Position numbers and translations under genes: made by a program. The notes beneath the pieces are model-generated. The model made no database searches and was not told the origin of the DNA. It saw only the letters and a list, made by a program, of their open reading frames with translations. Source: Desulfobulbus alkaliphilus (GTDB taxonomy: Bacteria; Desulfobacterota; Desulfobulbia; Desulfobulbales; Desulfobulbaceae). Taken from it: a DNA stretch of 64,000 nt. Where the stretch lies: assembly GCF_016918545.1 (NCBI RefSeq), contig NZ_JAFFQC010000002.1, positions 165,685-229,684 on the forward strand, written 5' to 3'. Positions 25,566 to 35,237 of the stretch are shown in pieces; the stretch's first letter is position 1, and every line of letters begins with the position of its first letter.

Positions 25566-28500
25566 ATGACCAATCCAATAAAATCACTCGGCATCTGTCT
25601 TGGGGCTTCAACGATCTCCCTTTGCCTGGTCGAGGCGAAGACAACGGTAGCAGGGCTTCAGTCGCGGATCATCGACCACGCCCTCTACCCACACGAAGGT
25701 GCCCCCAAGCGCACACTGCTCCGGGCGCTCGAATCGATTGACATAGCCTCTTGTGATCGCATTGCCGCCACTGGTCGCAAGTTCCGTACCTTTGTCAACC
25801 TCTCCTCAATCCCGGAACCCGAGGCGGTGGAAATCGCCTATCCCTTTGTCAAACCTGAGGGGGTCGACTGTCCCGCCGTGGTTTCCGCAGGTGGAGAGAC
25901 CTTCATGGTCTATGAACTGGATCGCTCCGGGCGTATCGCCAATGTCGTCACCGGCAATAAATGTGCCTCAGGCACCGGTGAATTTTTCCTGCAACAACTG
26001 CGGCGAATGAACATTACTCTGGAAGAGGCAGCTGAGTTTACGACATCAGCCGAACCGTATCACGTTTCAGGCCGCTGCTCGGTTTTCTGCAAATCAGACT
26101 GCACCCATGCCACCAACAAGGGAATTCCCAGGTCCGAGGTCACGGCCGGTCTGTGCCGGATGATGGCCAACAAGATCCTTGAACTGCTCAAAAAGGTTGA
26201 TCACCACCGGATCATGATCACCGGCGGCACAGCCCGCAACCAGTTGATGCTGCACTATCTCCGGCAGGAGCTGCCGGAACTTGTCGTTCCCGCCCAGGCC
26301 CCCTACATGGAGGCACTCGGTGCTGCCCTGTGGGGGCTGACCCACGAAACCGCACCATACCCCGGCCCAGCCAGACTGTTTGTTGAGGGAAAAAGCGCAT
26401 TTGCCCACCTGAGCCCACTCCATGCATTCGAACCGATGGTGACATTCAAATCCATCGAACGTGCGGAGGTGCAACCTGGAGATGTCTGTCTCATCGGCCT
26501 TGATGTCGGTTCCACCACCACCAAGGCGGTTCTGCTTCGGCGCCGCGACCAAGCGCTGCTTGCTTCCGTGTACCTGCGGACCAGTGGCGATCCGGTCAAC
26601 GCTTCCCGGCAATGTTACCGTGCATTACTCGACCAGGTCGAGCAGCGGATAGATCCCGGCAACTTGCGCATCATCGGCCTTGGCGTCACCGGCTCCGGCC
26701 GCCAGATCGCTGGTCTGCATGCCCTTTCCGACGGCATCATCAACGAAATCATCGCCCATGCCACCGCCGCCGTACACTTTGATCCCCAGGTGGACACCAT
26801 CTTTGAAATCGGCGGCCAGGATGCCAAATATACCTATATTATCAATTCAGTCCCCTCGGACTACGCCATGAACGAGGCCTGTTCAGCGGGCACCGGCTCC
26901 TTTCTGGAAGAGTCAGCTTTCGAAACTCTTGGAGTGGCCATGGAGGCCATCGCCGAGATCGCTCTCAAGGGACAGTTCCCACCGAACTTCAATGACCAGT
27001 GCGCAGCCTTCATCGCCTCGGATATTAAAAACGCCATCCACGAAAGTGTAGCCCATGAAGACATTGTCGCCGGGCTGGTCTACTCGGTCTGCATGAACTA
27101 CTGTAACCGAGTCAAGGGAAACCGCCCGGTGGGAGAAAAGGTCTTCATGCAGGGAGGGGTCTGTTATAATCGGGCAGTTCCCCTGGCCATGGCGGCGCTG
27201 GTCGGTAAACCCATTATTGTTCCCCCGGAGCCTGGGCTGATGGGGGCCTTCGGTGTCGCCCTGGAAATTGAAAAACGTCTTGACAGCGGTCTCATGGCCG
27301 AGGCGGCCTTTGACCTTGAAACCCTGGCAGGCCGCGAGGTACGCTACGGCCGCAGCTTCACCTGTCGCGGCGGCAAAAGCGAATGTGACCGGCACTGTGC
27401 CATTGCCATGATCGAAGTGGAAGGGCGCAAACACCCCTTTGGCGGAGCCTGCAACCGCTATTACAACCTGCGCCACAACGTCCACGTCGACGCTGAAAAG
27501 TTTGATCTCGTCAACCTGCGCCAGAAGCTGGTCTTCGAAACCTTCGCCCATAAAGCCAATGAGCGCTCTTCTGCATCCTGCGGCCGTGTCGGCCTTAACC
27601 GCAGCTTTCTGGTCAATACCTACTACCCCCTCTATTCACAGTTTTTTGCGCAACTGGGCTTTGACATCGTCCTGCCTGAGCAGAGCGCGCCGGAAGGCAT
27701 CGATCATCGCGGCGCCGCTTTCTGTTATCCTGTCGAACTGGCGCACGGTTTTTTTCACGCCCTGCTCGAACGCGACGATCCACCGGAGTTTATTTTTCTC
27801 CCCCACTTCAAGGCGGTCCCCAACCTTGATTCGGTCAGCAACCCTCAGTCCCAGGTCTGTCCGCTGGTTCAGGGAGAAACCTATTACCTGCAAACCGCCT
27901 TTCGCCAGGCCCTCGACCAGTTGAACCGGCGCGGCACCCGTCTGCTGACTCCCCTGCTGGACCTGAGTGCAGGCCTTGCCTCCGCCCGGGGTCCCCTGGT
28001 GGAGACCGCCCGTGCCATGGGCATTGACAAACGAACCGCCCAAAAAGCTTTTGAATTTGCCGCTCAACAGCAGGTTGCCTGCATGGACGCAATGAGGGAG
28101 GAGGGCCGGCGCGTGCTCGCTGAAATCGAAGCAGATCCTGACAGGATCGCAGTGGTCCTGCTCTCGCGCCCGTACAACGGTTGCGCTGAAGAAGCACATA
28201 TGGGGATCCCCAATAAATTCGCCAGCCGAGGGGTAACAGTCCTGCCCCTTGATTTTCTCGATCTCGACCAGGAGCGATCCAAACGGCATATGTACTGGGG
28301 CATGGGCAAACTGCTGCTCAAGGCTGCTCGCAGTATCAAACAACACCCCCAGTTGTTCAGCGCCTTTATCACCAATTTCTCCTGCGGCCCTGATTCCTTT
28401 CTGATCGGTTACGTACGGGAAATTATGGAACGTAAACCATCGCTGACCCTGGAACTTGACAGTCACACCGCCGATGCGGGTATCGAGACCCGGATTGAAG

Positions 28501-29924
28501 CATTCCTGGACATCATTCAGGCCTACCGCCGCCTGACCGCCACCCGACGTATCAGCACCGGCAAGGAGGATTTCACCCCGGCGAAGCTGGAGCGCAAATC
28601 CGGTCGAACCGAAGTCCGGACCTCATCCGGAGCGGTGCTGTCGCTGACCGACCCCCGAGTCACCGTTCTCATCCCGTCCATGGGCCGGCTCGGTACCGAG
28701 GCTTTTGCTGCCATCCTGCGCGGATATGGTCTCAACGCCAAACCGTACCGGGAAAACGACGAGGAGATTCTGAAAACCGGCCGGGCCAATACCTCCTGCA
28801 AGGAGTGTCTGCCCCTGATCCTGACCACCGGAACCCTGCTCGGTTATATTCAGAACGAACAGGTCCCCGGCGAAGCGCTGATCTACTTCATGCCCACCGG
28901 TTCCGGACCATGCCGTTTCGGCCAATACTCGGTATTCATGGAAGACCTGGTCCGCAAGATGCGGATCCCGGATGTCGCCATACTGGCCCTTTCTTCGGAT
29001 AATTCCTATATTGGTATGGGCAATAATTTTGAACGTCATGCCTGGTGGGCGATGATCGTTTCCGACACCATGGAGGATATACGATCCATGCTGCTTGCAG
29101 CCGCGCAGGATCCGGACAGCGCCATGGTCATCTTCGAGGAGCAATGGCAGCTCGTCCTTGCGGCCATGGGCAGTGCGAATTTCAAAACCCTGACCACGCA
29201 ACTGGCCCGCACAGCCGATCGCCTGCAAACCATTCCCCTCAGGCAGCCGCCCCACACCATCCCCACCATCTCCCTTTCCGGGGAAATTTTTGTCCGCCGG
29301 GACGGACTTTCACGGCAATACCTGACCGAACGGCTGGCGCAGCACGGATTTGCCGTGGCCTGCGCGCCGGTGTCCGAGTGGATCCATTATTGCAACTACC
29401 TGGTGGAGCATGGTCTCAATCAGGATCCCATCTCTGCCCTGGAAAAACTCAAATTCAAGGTTCGTGTCTTTTTTCAGGGCCGCTATGAAAAAACCATCCG
29501 CTCCATCCTGGCCCGCACAGGTCTGGTCCACTCCGAGGGAGTAGATGTGGAATTGCTGCTGGCCAACGCCCGTCCTTACATTTCCGCAGATCTTTCTGGA
29601 GAGGCGGTCCTGACCGTGGGAGGCGCTTTGACCGATATCGTGCGCCATTCCTGCGGCGTCATTGCCATCGGCCCGTTCGGATGCATGCCCAATCGCATTT
29701 CAGAGGCCATTCTCAGTGAAACCATGACGGCCAGGAATAAAATGGCCATCAATGGGACCGAACCTCATCTGGAGGCGATTCTGACCGAAATCGACAACCT
29801 GCCCTTTCTGGCCATCGAAAGCGACGGATCACCCTTCCCCCAGGTCATCACCGCCAAATTAGAGACCTTTATGCTCAGGGCCGGGCGTCTTCACGAACGG
29901 ATGATGGCCATCAACGGACATTGA
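25566..29924 (+). CDS. Giant acyl-CoA dehydratase activase-related protein (BcrA/BadF x2 + DUF2229 + HgdB-like)
   Basis: 1452 residues. There are two BadF/BadG/BcrA/BcrD ATPase domains: the first about 1-280 (ICLGASTISLCL, GNKCASGTGEFF), the second about 315-570 (IGLDVGSTTTKAVLLRR, GGQDAKYTYII, CSAGTGSFLEE). A DUF2229-like region (about 670-1000, with YCPVELAHGF-type and FSCGPDSFLIGY) and a C-terminal HgdB/CoA-dehydratase-like region (TSCKECLPLILTTG, CGVIAIGPFGCMPNR) follow. Activases inject an electron into 2-hydroxyacyl-CoA dehydratases or aryl-CoA reductases. In the giant fusions the physiological substrate is unknown. It stands alone as a transcription unit. Confidence 0.93.
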   Translation: MTNPIKSLGICLGASTISLCLVEAKTTVAGLQSRIIDHALYPHEGAPKRTLLRALESIDIASCDRIAATGRKFRTFVNLSSIPEPEAVEIAYPFVKPEGVDCPAVVSAGGETFMVYELDRSGRIANVVTGNKCASGTGEFFLQQLRRMNITLEEAAEFTTSAEPYHVSGRCSVFCKSDCTHATNKGIPRSEVTAGLCRMMANKILELLKKVDHHRIMITGGTARNQLMLHYLRQELPELVVPAQAPYMEALGAALWGLTHETAPYPGPARLFVEGKSAFAHLSPLHAFEPMVTFKSIERAEVQPGDVCLIGLDVGSTTTKAVLLRRRDQALLASVYLRTSGDPVNASRQCYRALLDQVEQRIDPGNLRIIGLGVTGSGRQIAGLHALSDGIINEIIAHATAAVHFDPQVDTIFEIGGQDAKYTYIINSVPSDYAMNEACSAGTGSFLEESAFETLGVAMEAIAEIALKGQFPPNFNDQCAAFIASDIKNAIHESVAHEDIVAGLVYSVCMNYCNRVKGNRPVGEKVFMQGGVCYNRAVPLAMAALVGKPIIVPPEPGLMGAFGVALEIEKRLDSGLMAEAAFDLETLAGREVRYGRSFTCRGGKSECDRHCAIAMIEVEGRKHPFGGACNRYYNLRHNVHVDAEKFDLVNLRQKLVFETFAHKANERSSASCGRVGLNRSFLVNTYYPLYSQFFAQLGFDIVLPEQSAPEGIDHRGAAFCYPVELAHGFFHALLERDDPPEFIFLPHFKAVPNLDSVSNPQSQVCPLVQGETYYLQTAFRQALDQLNRRGTRLLTPLLDLSAGLASARGPLVETARAMGIDKRTAQKAFEFAAQQQVACMDAMREEGRRVLAEIEADPDRIAVVLLSRPYNGCAEEAHMGIPNKFASRGVTVLPLDFLDLDQERSKRHMYWGMGKLLLKAARSIKQHPQLFSAFITNFSCGPDSFLIGYVREIMERKPSLTLELDSHTADAGIETRIEAFLDIIQAYRRLTATRRISTGKEDFTPAKLERKSGRTEVRTSSGAVLSLTDPRVTVLIPSMGRLGTEAFAAILRGYGLNAKPYRENDEEILKTGRANTSCKECLPLILTTGTLLGYIQNEQVPGEALIYFMPTGSGPCRFGQYSVFMEDLVRKMRIPDVAILALSSDNSYIGMGNNFERHAWWAMIVSDTMEDIRSMLLAAAQDPDSAMVIFEEQWQLVLAAMGSANFKTLTTQLARTADRLQTIPLRQPPHTIPTISLSGEIFVRRDGLSRQYLTERLAQHGFAVACAPVSEWIHYCNYLVEHGLNQDPISALEKLKFKVRVFFQGRYEKTIRSILARTGLVHSEGVDVELLLANARPYISADLSGEAVLTVGGALTDIVRHSCGVIAIGPFGCMPNRISEAILSETMTARNKMAINGTEPHLEAILTEIDNLPFLAIESDGSPFPQVITAKLETFMLRAGRLHERMMAINGH

Positions 29925-29983
29925 CCTGAATTCTGGTCGGTGAACCAGCCAGGGAGATGTGGTACCGGTTGTCGACGCTCTCT

Positions 29984-30032
29984 CCTGGATCCGGGACGGC
30001 TGGGGTGGCTGTTTGGGTCGTATTGTAATCAG
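29984..30032 (+). repeat. Eroded repeat left end
   Basis: CCTGGATCCGGGACGGCTGG followed by TGTTTGGGTCGTATTGTAATCAG recalls the left 50 bp of the dispersed repeat with several substitutions. Everything to the right is lost. It lies in the 164 bp between the convergent activase and MFS genes. Confidence 0.6.
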
Positions 30033-30088
30033 GGTCCTGATCAGCCCATGTCTCATGAAAATGTCCCTCATGGAAATTTCAGGAGGTT

Positions 30089-31414
30089 TCAGCCTTTTTC
30101 CGCGGCCCTGCGGCCGCGTTCCTCATCGAATCGCCAACTGATGGCCAGAGCAACGGCAAAAAGGAGGGCACAGAACAGCACCGCCTGCTGCAGACCTAAA
30201 ACGATCTGCAGCAGGCCGATGGCAAGCAGTCCGCACATCCCTGCCAGTTTCATGGCAAGTCCCCAGAAGCCAAAAAACTCCGCTGTTCGATCAAGCGGAG
30301 AAAAGAGGCCCACCAGGGTACGGGTTGCCGACTGACAGGAACCCAGAGAAAAACCGGCAAGACTGCCGACGATGACAAAGACATGTTGCGCCTCCAGGCT
30401 CAGTCCTCCCCAGGTGTTCAGCCAGCCGGTGAGGGCTGGGGTCAGATAGATCAGCACGATGGCAACAATCCACATGACCAGCGTGATCTGGTAGGTGCAC
30501 CTGGCCCCCAACCGGTCCTGGATGAAACCAAACCCAAAGGCGCCGACAGCAGCGGTTATCTGCATGACCACGAACATGATGGTACGGATATGCTCATCCC
30601 AGCCGATTACCTGGGCCCCATAGATAAACGCATAGGAAATGATGATGTAGATCCCGCTCATGGAAAAAAAGACCGAGACCAGCAGGATGCTCAAGTCGCG
30701 GAAATGATCGATGCGACGTAGGGTTGTGCACACTCGATCGATGCCGATGGCCACATACCCCTTTCCCGCCGGCAAGGGTTTTTGATACCCGCGTTCTCTG
30801 ACCCAGATGAAAGTTGGGATGGCGGTTACCAGAAAAAATGCTGCTGCCCAGGGACCAACCCAGCGAATACGATCAAAATTTTCGGCACTCACCTCTCCCA
30901 GGACCAGAAGAACGAATACCGCTGAAACCATCCCGCCAACATAGCCTAAAGACCAACCGAATCCGGAAATTTTTCCGAGATCCTCCGGTGGACCTAGATC
31001 GGGCAGGAAGCTGGCGATAAAAGCCTCGCCGATGGAATAGGCAAAATTGGAAATGATCAGCAGAATCACCCCCAGAACAACATAGCCGGGCGCAACGAAA
31101 TAAAGCGCTGCCGTGGCCCCTACCGTGGTTATATAGCTGGCAAAAAGAAAACGCTTTTTGCTCGCCCTGTAGTCCATAATGGCACCAGCCACAGGCGAAC
31201 AGACAACCACCAGCAGGTAGCTGGTTGATAAGGCCAGGCTCCAGAGGAAGTTGCCCAACCGGTAATCACCATCATTGCCGACCACCACCCGGGTAAAAAG
31301 ATCACCGAACACGACGGTTATAATAAGCAGCGTATAGGCTTGATTGGCAAAATCAAACATCGCCCAGCCGAAAATCTCCCGCTTCGACGCACGAACGCGT
31401 GGTCTTATTGACAT
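30089..31414 (-). CDS. MFS transporter, UMF1/Atg22-like family
   Basis: 441 residues with about 12 membrane segments. REIFGWAMFDFANQAYTLLI at the N-terminus is characteristic of the UMF1 family, as are SPVAGAIMDYRASKKRFLF and GFGWSLGYVGGM. ATG22-like proteins in eukaryotes export amino acids from vacuoles; bacterial substrates are undetermined. The start at 31414 (MSIRPRVR) is preferred over an ATG ten codons upstream because AGGGGC precedes it. Upstream lie 132 bp and then the full reverse repeat copy. Confidence 0.88.
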   Translation of the reverse strand: MSIRPRVRASKREIFGWAMFDFANQAYTLLIITVVFGDLFTRVVVGNDGDYRLGNFLWSLALSTSYLLVVVCSPVAGAIMDYRASKKRFLFASYITTVGATAALYFVAPGYVVLGVILLIISNFAYSIGEAFIASFLPDLGPPEDLGKISGFGWSLGYVGGMVSAVFVLLVLGEVSAENFDRIRWVGPWAAAFFLVTAIPTFIWVRERGYQKPLPAGKGYVAIGIDRVCTTLRRIDHFRDLSILLVSVFFSMSGIYIIISYAFIYGAQVIGWDEHIRTIMFVVMQITAAVGAFGFGFIQDRLGARCTYQITLVMWIVAIVLIYLTPALTGWLNTWGGLSLEAQHVFVIVGSLAGFSLGSCQSATRTLVGLFSPLDRTAEFFGFWGLAMKLAGMCGLLAIGLLQIVLGLQQAVLFCALLFAVALAISWRFDEERGRRAAEKG

Positions 31415-31546
31415 GCCCCTATACCCATGCCCAGGTTTACCCAAATCATTGCGAGCCAGCCTTCTAACGCCGTCCCCTGCATGTATTCGTTCTCCATCTC
31501 TCCATCCTTGCCCTTTCCTGCTCTGCTCCTCCAGTGAGGGCCTGGG

Positions 31547-31764
31547 CCTGGATCCGTGAGCGTTCGTCCGTGCGTCAGCTTTATTGTCTGTGACCGTTCG
31601 ATTAAAGTAAACTTTATCGGAAGGTTACGGGCAATGAAGATGGCGTGCGCACGGACGCCCCGAAGGGCGGCTGGTGAAGGTTCTCTTTAAGGATTCTGCT
31701 GCAATTATAATATGATTACAGCAAGATATATCCAAAACAAGCGTCCATTCGTCACGGATTCAGG
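31547..31764 (-). repeat. Dispersed repeat, full-length copy (reverse)
   Basis: 218 bp, reverse orientation, ends CCTGGATCCGTGAGCG and TCACGGATTCAGG. This is one of the best preserved copies. The long hairpin arms (GCGTTCGTCCGTGCG ... CGCACGGACGC) meet at TAAAGTAAACTTTA, and the core GATTACAGCAAGATATATCC is intact. It lies upstream of the UMF1 gene. The next 300 bp (31765-32072) show no recognisable gene or riboswitch. Confidence 0.93.
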
Positions 31765-32072
31765 TTGGGGTCAAGCTGATGACTACGCCCCTCAAAGCCC
31801 TAACATTCCAAGCGGATGCGGGGTATTGATACCGTATATTGCGAAAAAATCACTGCCCCGGCGCCGCCTGCTGGAAAACCGAGAGGTATTGGTGACCCAA
31901 AAAAATAAATACATGCAGATACAGCACATATAGTTGGTTGTCAAACACTGGGTTGGTCAGCGCACAGCGTACCGCGTTCTTCGGAACCAATTATGGGTTT
32001 TGCAGTTGTACTGTTTGCCATGTTCCTGTATTTGTAGACAGTTACAGGTATCGCCGACAATCCAGATGCGAC

Positions 32073-32144
32073 TGATTCCACTGCAATTATAACCTGATTA
32101 CAGCACGATATAGGTAAAACAAGCGTCCAGACGTCATGGACTCA
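32073..32144 (-). repeat. Dispersed repeat, truncated copy (reverse), abutting cobO
   Basis: Contains TGCAATTATAACCTGATTACAGC, ACAAGCGTCCAG and an altered terminus (GTCATGGACTCA in place of GTCACGGATTCA). The hairpin half is missing. The mutation has created an ATG at 32136 in frame with cobO, which an automatic caller would take as the start. Confidence 0.8.
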
Positions 32145-32177
32145 AAAATAACAATCGAACACCGGGGGAAGCAGGCT

Positions 32178-32699
32178 ATGCCCAAAGGATTACTGATCGT
32201 CTATACCGGCAATGGCAAAGGAAAGACCACTGCGGCCCTGGGCATGGCCATGCGGGCCGCCGGGCATGGCCTGAGGGTCTGTTTCATCCAATTCATCAAG
32301 GGCAGCTGGCGCTACGGCGAACTCGACGCGGTCAAACGCTTCGATGGGTTGATTGATCTGCATGTGATGGGCAAGGGTTTCACCTGGAAAACCGATGATC
32401 GGGAGGAAGACATCCGCCTGGCCCATGAAGCCTGGGCCTTTGCCTGCACGGTTATCGACTCAGGCGCGTACCATACCGTGGTGCTGGACGAATTCACCTA
32501 TCTGCTTCACTACAAAATGGTGGAGATTGCCCCTTGCCTGCATGTGCTGACCAATCGCAATCCCAACCAGCATGTTGTCATCACCGGAAGGTACGCTCCA
32601 CAGGAACTGATCGACGCCGCTGACCTGGTCACCGAGATGCTGGCAGTCAAACACCCTCTCAAAAGCGGTGTCAAGGCACAGAAGGGAATTGAATTCTGA
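32178..32699 (+). CDS. cobO: Corrinoid adenosyltransferase CobO/BtuR
   Basis: 173 residues. IVYTGNGKGKTTAALGMAMR is the P-loop of CobO-type ATP:corrinoid adenosyltransferases. FIQFIKGSWRYGE, VVLDEFTYLLHY and HVVITGRYAPQEL complete the family pattern. It makes adenosylcobalamin or adenosylcobyrate. The ATG at 32178 is chosen because GGGGGAAG lies 6 bases before it and homologues start here; the ATG at 32136 lies within repeat sequence. No cobalamin riboswitch was recognised upstream. No other cob genes are in the window. Confidence 0.93.
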   Translation: MPKGLLIVYTGNGKGKTTAALGMAMRAAGHGLRVCFIQFIKGSWRYGELDAVKRFDGLIDLHVMGKGFTWKTDDREEDIRLAHEAWAFACTVIDSGAYHTVVLDEFTYLLHYKMVEIAPCLHVLTNRNPNQHVVITGRYAPQELIDAADLVTEMLAVKHPLKSGVKAQKGIEF

Positions 32700-32831
32700 A
32701 TCAGGCAACCGACAGGACATGGCGATTTGCCACTCTGGTCAAAACCTTGATCCTTGCGGGACTAGAAGCTCAATGGACTGAACAACCCCTGGTCAGGTTC
32801 CGCCGGGAAAAAGAGAGACGATTTACTCATC

Positions 32832-32847
32832 CCAGGATCCGTGAGCG
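32832..32847 (-). repeat. Repeat terminus fragment
   Basis: CCAGGATCCGTGAGCG equals the right terminus of the repeat in reverse orientation. Nothing of the interior remains. It lies 50 bp before the nitrilase start. Confidence 0.55.
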
Positions 32848-32897
32848 TATCAGCATGGATCAGGTCAACGAATCGTTGTCAAGAGGAGACCATCATC

Positions 32898-34442
32898 ATG
32901 CCGACGTTGAAACTGGCCCTTATTCACAGTACCGCCAGGCATAAACAGCCGGATCATAATCGGGAACATCTGCTCTCTCTGTTCCGCCGGGCAGGAGAAT
33001 CAGGGGCCCAGGTAGTGGTGGCACCGGAACTTGCCATCTCGGGCTACTCTTTCACCAGTCGCCATGATATCGCCCCATACACCGAAACCACCACCGGCCC
33101 GACCCTGACCAGTCTGGCCGAACTGGCACGCTCCTTCGGATTCTATGCCTGCATCGGTCTGGCCGAACGCGACCCGAAGAGCGGTATCTTTTTTAACAGT
33201 GCCTTTATTCTCGGCCCGGATGGGACTTTGATCTGCCGCTATCGAAAAATCAATGCCGAATGCCGCTGGGCCTGCCCTGGAGATCCACGTCAGGACAACA
33301 CCTTCGGTACTCCCTGGGGTCGAGTTGGCGTGTTGATCTGCTACGATTGCTATCATAGCCTCATGCCCCGGGTTACCGCCCTGCGCGGAGCCAACCTGGT
33401 CCTCTCTCCAGCCAACTGGCCGCCCTCGGGTCTTGACCCCCGGGAGATCTGGCGGGCCAGGGCCCTGGAAAACGGTTTCCATCTGGCAGCCTGCAACCGT
33501 ACCGGCATGGACCTGGTCATGGACTGCCGCCAGGCACCATCGGCGGTCTTTGACCACCATGGCACCCCTCTGCTCGATGCCTGTCACCCGGATTCACAGG
33601 TACTCTTGGTGGACCTGCCGCTCAACCAGGACCATCAGCTCGATTCCTCCCCTCGTCTGCATCGTCTGGCCACCCGTTGCCGGAGCGATATCCATGACTG
33701 CTATCTCAACCTGGCGGCGATAACTGATCTGACCGCGTTCCACCAACTACCGGAACCCGGTGATTTGCACATAATCTGCCCTGTACCGCGCGCCGGCCAG
33801 CACCCTCTTGCTTCTCTGGATGAATTCACCGCACAGGTGCCCCCCTCAGCTTCCCTGTACGTTCTGCCTGCCTGGAACTATACCGATGCTCACCTGGACC
33901 GTATCCACGCTTTCTGTACTCCCAGCGGCCGACGGGTGGCCCTGCGTCGCGGACTTGGTATGGACTCCAGCATATTCTGGTTTGCCGGTGCGGATCAGCC
34001 CCAGCAATGGAGACATGATAACGCGCCTCTCAAGGACACAGCCGCGCTCCCTTGGCTGGATTGCGGGCCGGCAAGGGTCCTGCTCGCTCCCCCTTTGGCC
34101 CTGAGACATCCAGAAACACTCCTGGCTGCGGCCAAACAGGGATGCGATCTGGCCGTAATCAATTCACAGACCCTGACCAACGAAGACCAGTTGCTGGCTG
34201 GTGTCCGGACCATTGAAAATCTGGCGGTAACGGTGTGTACCGGCCAGGGGGCCGGTATCTGGATGACACCCGATGGGCATCAACGCTGGGAGGAGATCCT
34301 GGCCGCGCCGGGAGAAACCTGCAGGTATCGCCTGGACACCGCCAGAACCCGCAAAAAACGATTTCAGGATCGGATTGACTTTGAACAACTGCTGGCAACG
34401 GCCGCCGATAGTGAATTCCAATCACACCAGGACCGTTTTTGA
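32898..34442 (+). CDS. Carbon-nitrogen hydrolase (nitrilase superfamily), two-domain form
   Basis: 514 residues from the ATG at 32898 (ribosome site AGAGGAG); an earlier in-frame ATG lies within repeat-derived sequence. The first ~265 residues form a complete nitrilase-fold domain with the Glu-Lys-Cys triad: VVVAPELAISGYSF (Glu), CRYRKINAE (Lys), GVLICYDCYHSLMP (Cys). It should hydrolyse an amide or nitrile. Residues ~300-514 repeat the fold's outline (VLLAPPLALRHPETLLAAAKQGCDLAVINS, VRTIENLAVTVCTG) but lack a recognisable triad. Family length is usually ~260-300, so this looks like a tandem fusion with an inactive partner. Confidence 0.85.
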   Translation: MPTLKLALIHSTARHKQPDHNREHLLSLFRRAGESGAQVVVAPELAISGYSFTSRHDIAPYTETTTGPTLTSLAELARSFGFYACIGLAERDPKSGIFFNSAFILGPDGTLICRYRKINAECRWACPGDPRQDNTFGTPWGRVGVLICYDCYHSLMPRVTALRGANLVLSPANWPPSGLDPREIWRARALENGFHLAACNRTGMDLVMDCRQAPSAVFDHHGTPLLDACHPDSQVLLVDLPLNQDHQLDSSPRLHRLATRCRSDIHDCYLNLAAITDLTAFHQLPEPGDLHIICPVPRAGQHPLASLDEFTAQVPPSASLYVLPAWNYTDAHLDRIHAFCTPSGRRVALRRGLGMDSSIFWFAGADQPQQWRHDNAPLKDTAALPWLDCGPARVLLAPPLALRHPETLLAAAKQGCDLAVINSQTLTNEDQLLAGVRTIENLAVTVCTGQGAGIWMTPDGHQRWEEILAAPGETCRYRLDTARTRKKRFQDRIDFEQLLATAADSEFQSHQDRF

Positions 34443-34491
34443 ACACCAACCATGACCTGGTTAGCAACCAAAAACGGAATTATTTTTTTCT

Positions 34492-34529
34492 GAAAAGAGG
34501 CATGCCTGCGAATGGACCCGCAGGCATGC
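34492..34529 (-). terminator. Probable terminator of the STAS-like gene
   Basis: Perfect 11-bp stem GCATGCCTGCG / CGCAGGCATGC (34500-34529) with an 8-base loop, followed on the minus strand by CTCTTTTC. It is 67 bp beyond the stop of the minus-strand gene and 57 bp beyond the convergent nitrilase stop. Confidence 0.6.
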
Positions 34530-34596
34530 GCAACAAAGAGGCAGGAAAAGAGCACTGTTTGTGGATGGAGACCTTCTCGCGGAAAATAACACCCAA

Positions 34597-35001
34597 TCAA
34601 TGGGCCAGCATTCTGGCCTCCTGTTCCAGCCATTTCATGGCTCGTGCTAAAAACTTGGCTTCATTTATCTGTACATTGATGAACCCGCCAGTGGGCTGCA
34701 GGGGCAATTGATCGGAGCAGAGTCGAATTTCACTGTCATAACGATGACGTATTATCAAGGCTGCGTCCTTGCTCAACAACCCCTCCTCAAAAACAGCAAG
34801 CAGGGTATCGCTGGTAAAGACTGAAAGACCCTCATCAAGCAGTGCCATGCGCAGATCAATAATGAGTTTTCTACATCTGGTCATACTCAGCATGGTCTGT
34901 GCGATCTGCATGATATCCCAGCCAGCGTCTTCATCCACCAGCCCGGAAACAATAATGGTATAAACTGAACAGTCCTTCCCTTTCCTGATTCTGAATCGCA
35001 T
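34597..35001 (-). CDS. Small cytoplasmic protein with STAS-like pattern
   Basis: 134 residues from the ATG at 35001 (GGAGGG ribosome site). The alternation VYTIIVSGLVDEDAGWDIMQIAQTML then RKLIIDLRMALLDEG resembles SpoIIAA/STAS-type folds, in which a beta strand is followed by a helix and the LIIDLR strand. The similarity is by eye only. No serine phosphorylation site could be assigned. It is a single-gene unit with its own terminator. Function unknown. Confidence 0.6.
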   Translation of the reverse strand: MRFRIRKGKDCSVYTIIVSGLVDEDAGWDIMQIAQTMLSMTRCRKLIIDLRMALLDEGLSVFTSDTLLAVFEEGLLSKDAALIIRHRYDSEIRLCSDQLPLQPTGGFINVQINEAKFLARAMKWLEQEARMLAH

Positions 35002-35200
35002 ATATCCCTCCATTGGATGTCTGATTAATCCCTTAATCAAATGCAATCAAAGATCTTATCCGCTGCGGCCACGGAATATTTTCGGAAAACATCCTCCTGA
35101 CGATTTCCGGAAACATTCTCATATTTATTCATCGCCCTGCGTGCAGAGAAAGTTTAGAAAAAAATGAGCCCCTGGTACCTTTTCAGAAAAAATCAATGAA

Positions 35201-35237
35201 ATAAAGCTGATGCACGGGCGAACGCTCACGGATCCAG
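35201..35237 (+). repeat. Repeat right-end fragment
   Basis: ATAAAGCTGATGCACGGGCG followed by AACGCTCACGGATCCAG is the rightmost 37 bp of the repeat, forward orientation. The rest is absent. Confidence 0.75.

Noticed and set aside
31765..32177. Cobalamin riboswitch upstream of cobO
   Set aside because: No B12-box or characteristic core was recognisable; the leader mainly holds a truncated repeat.
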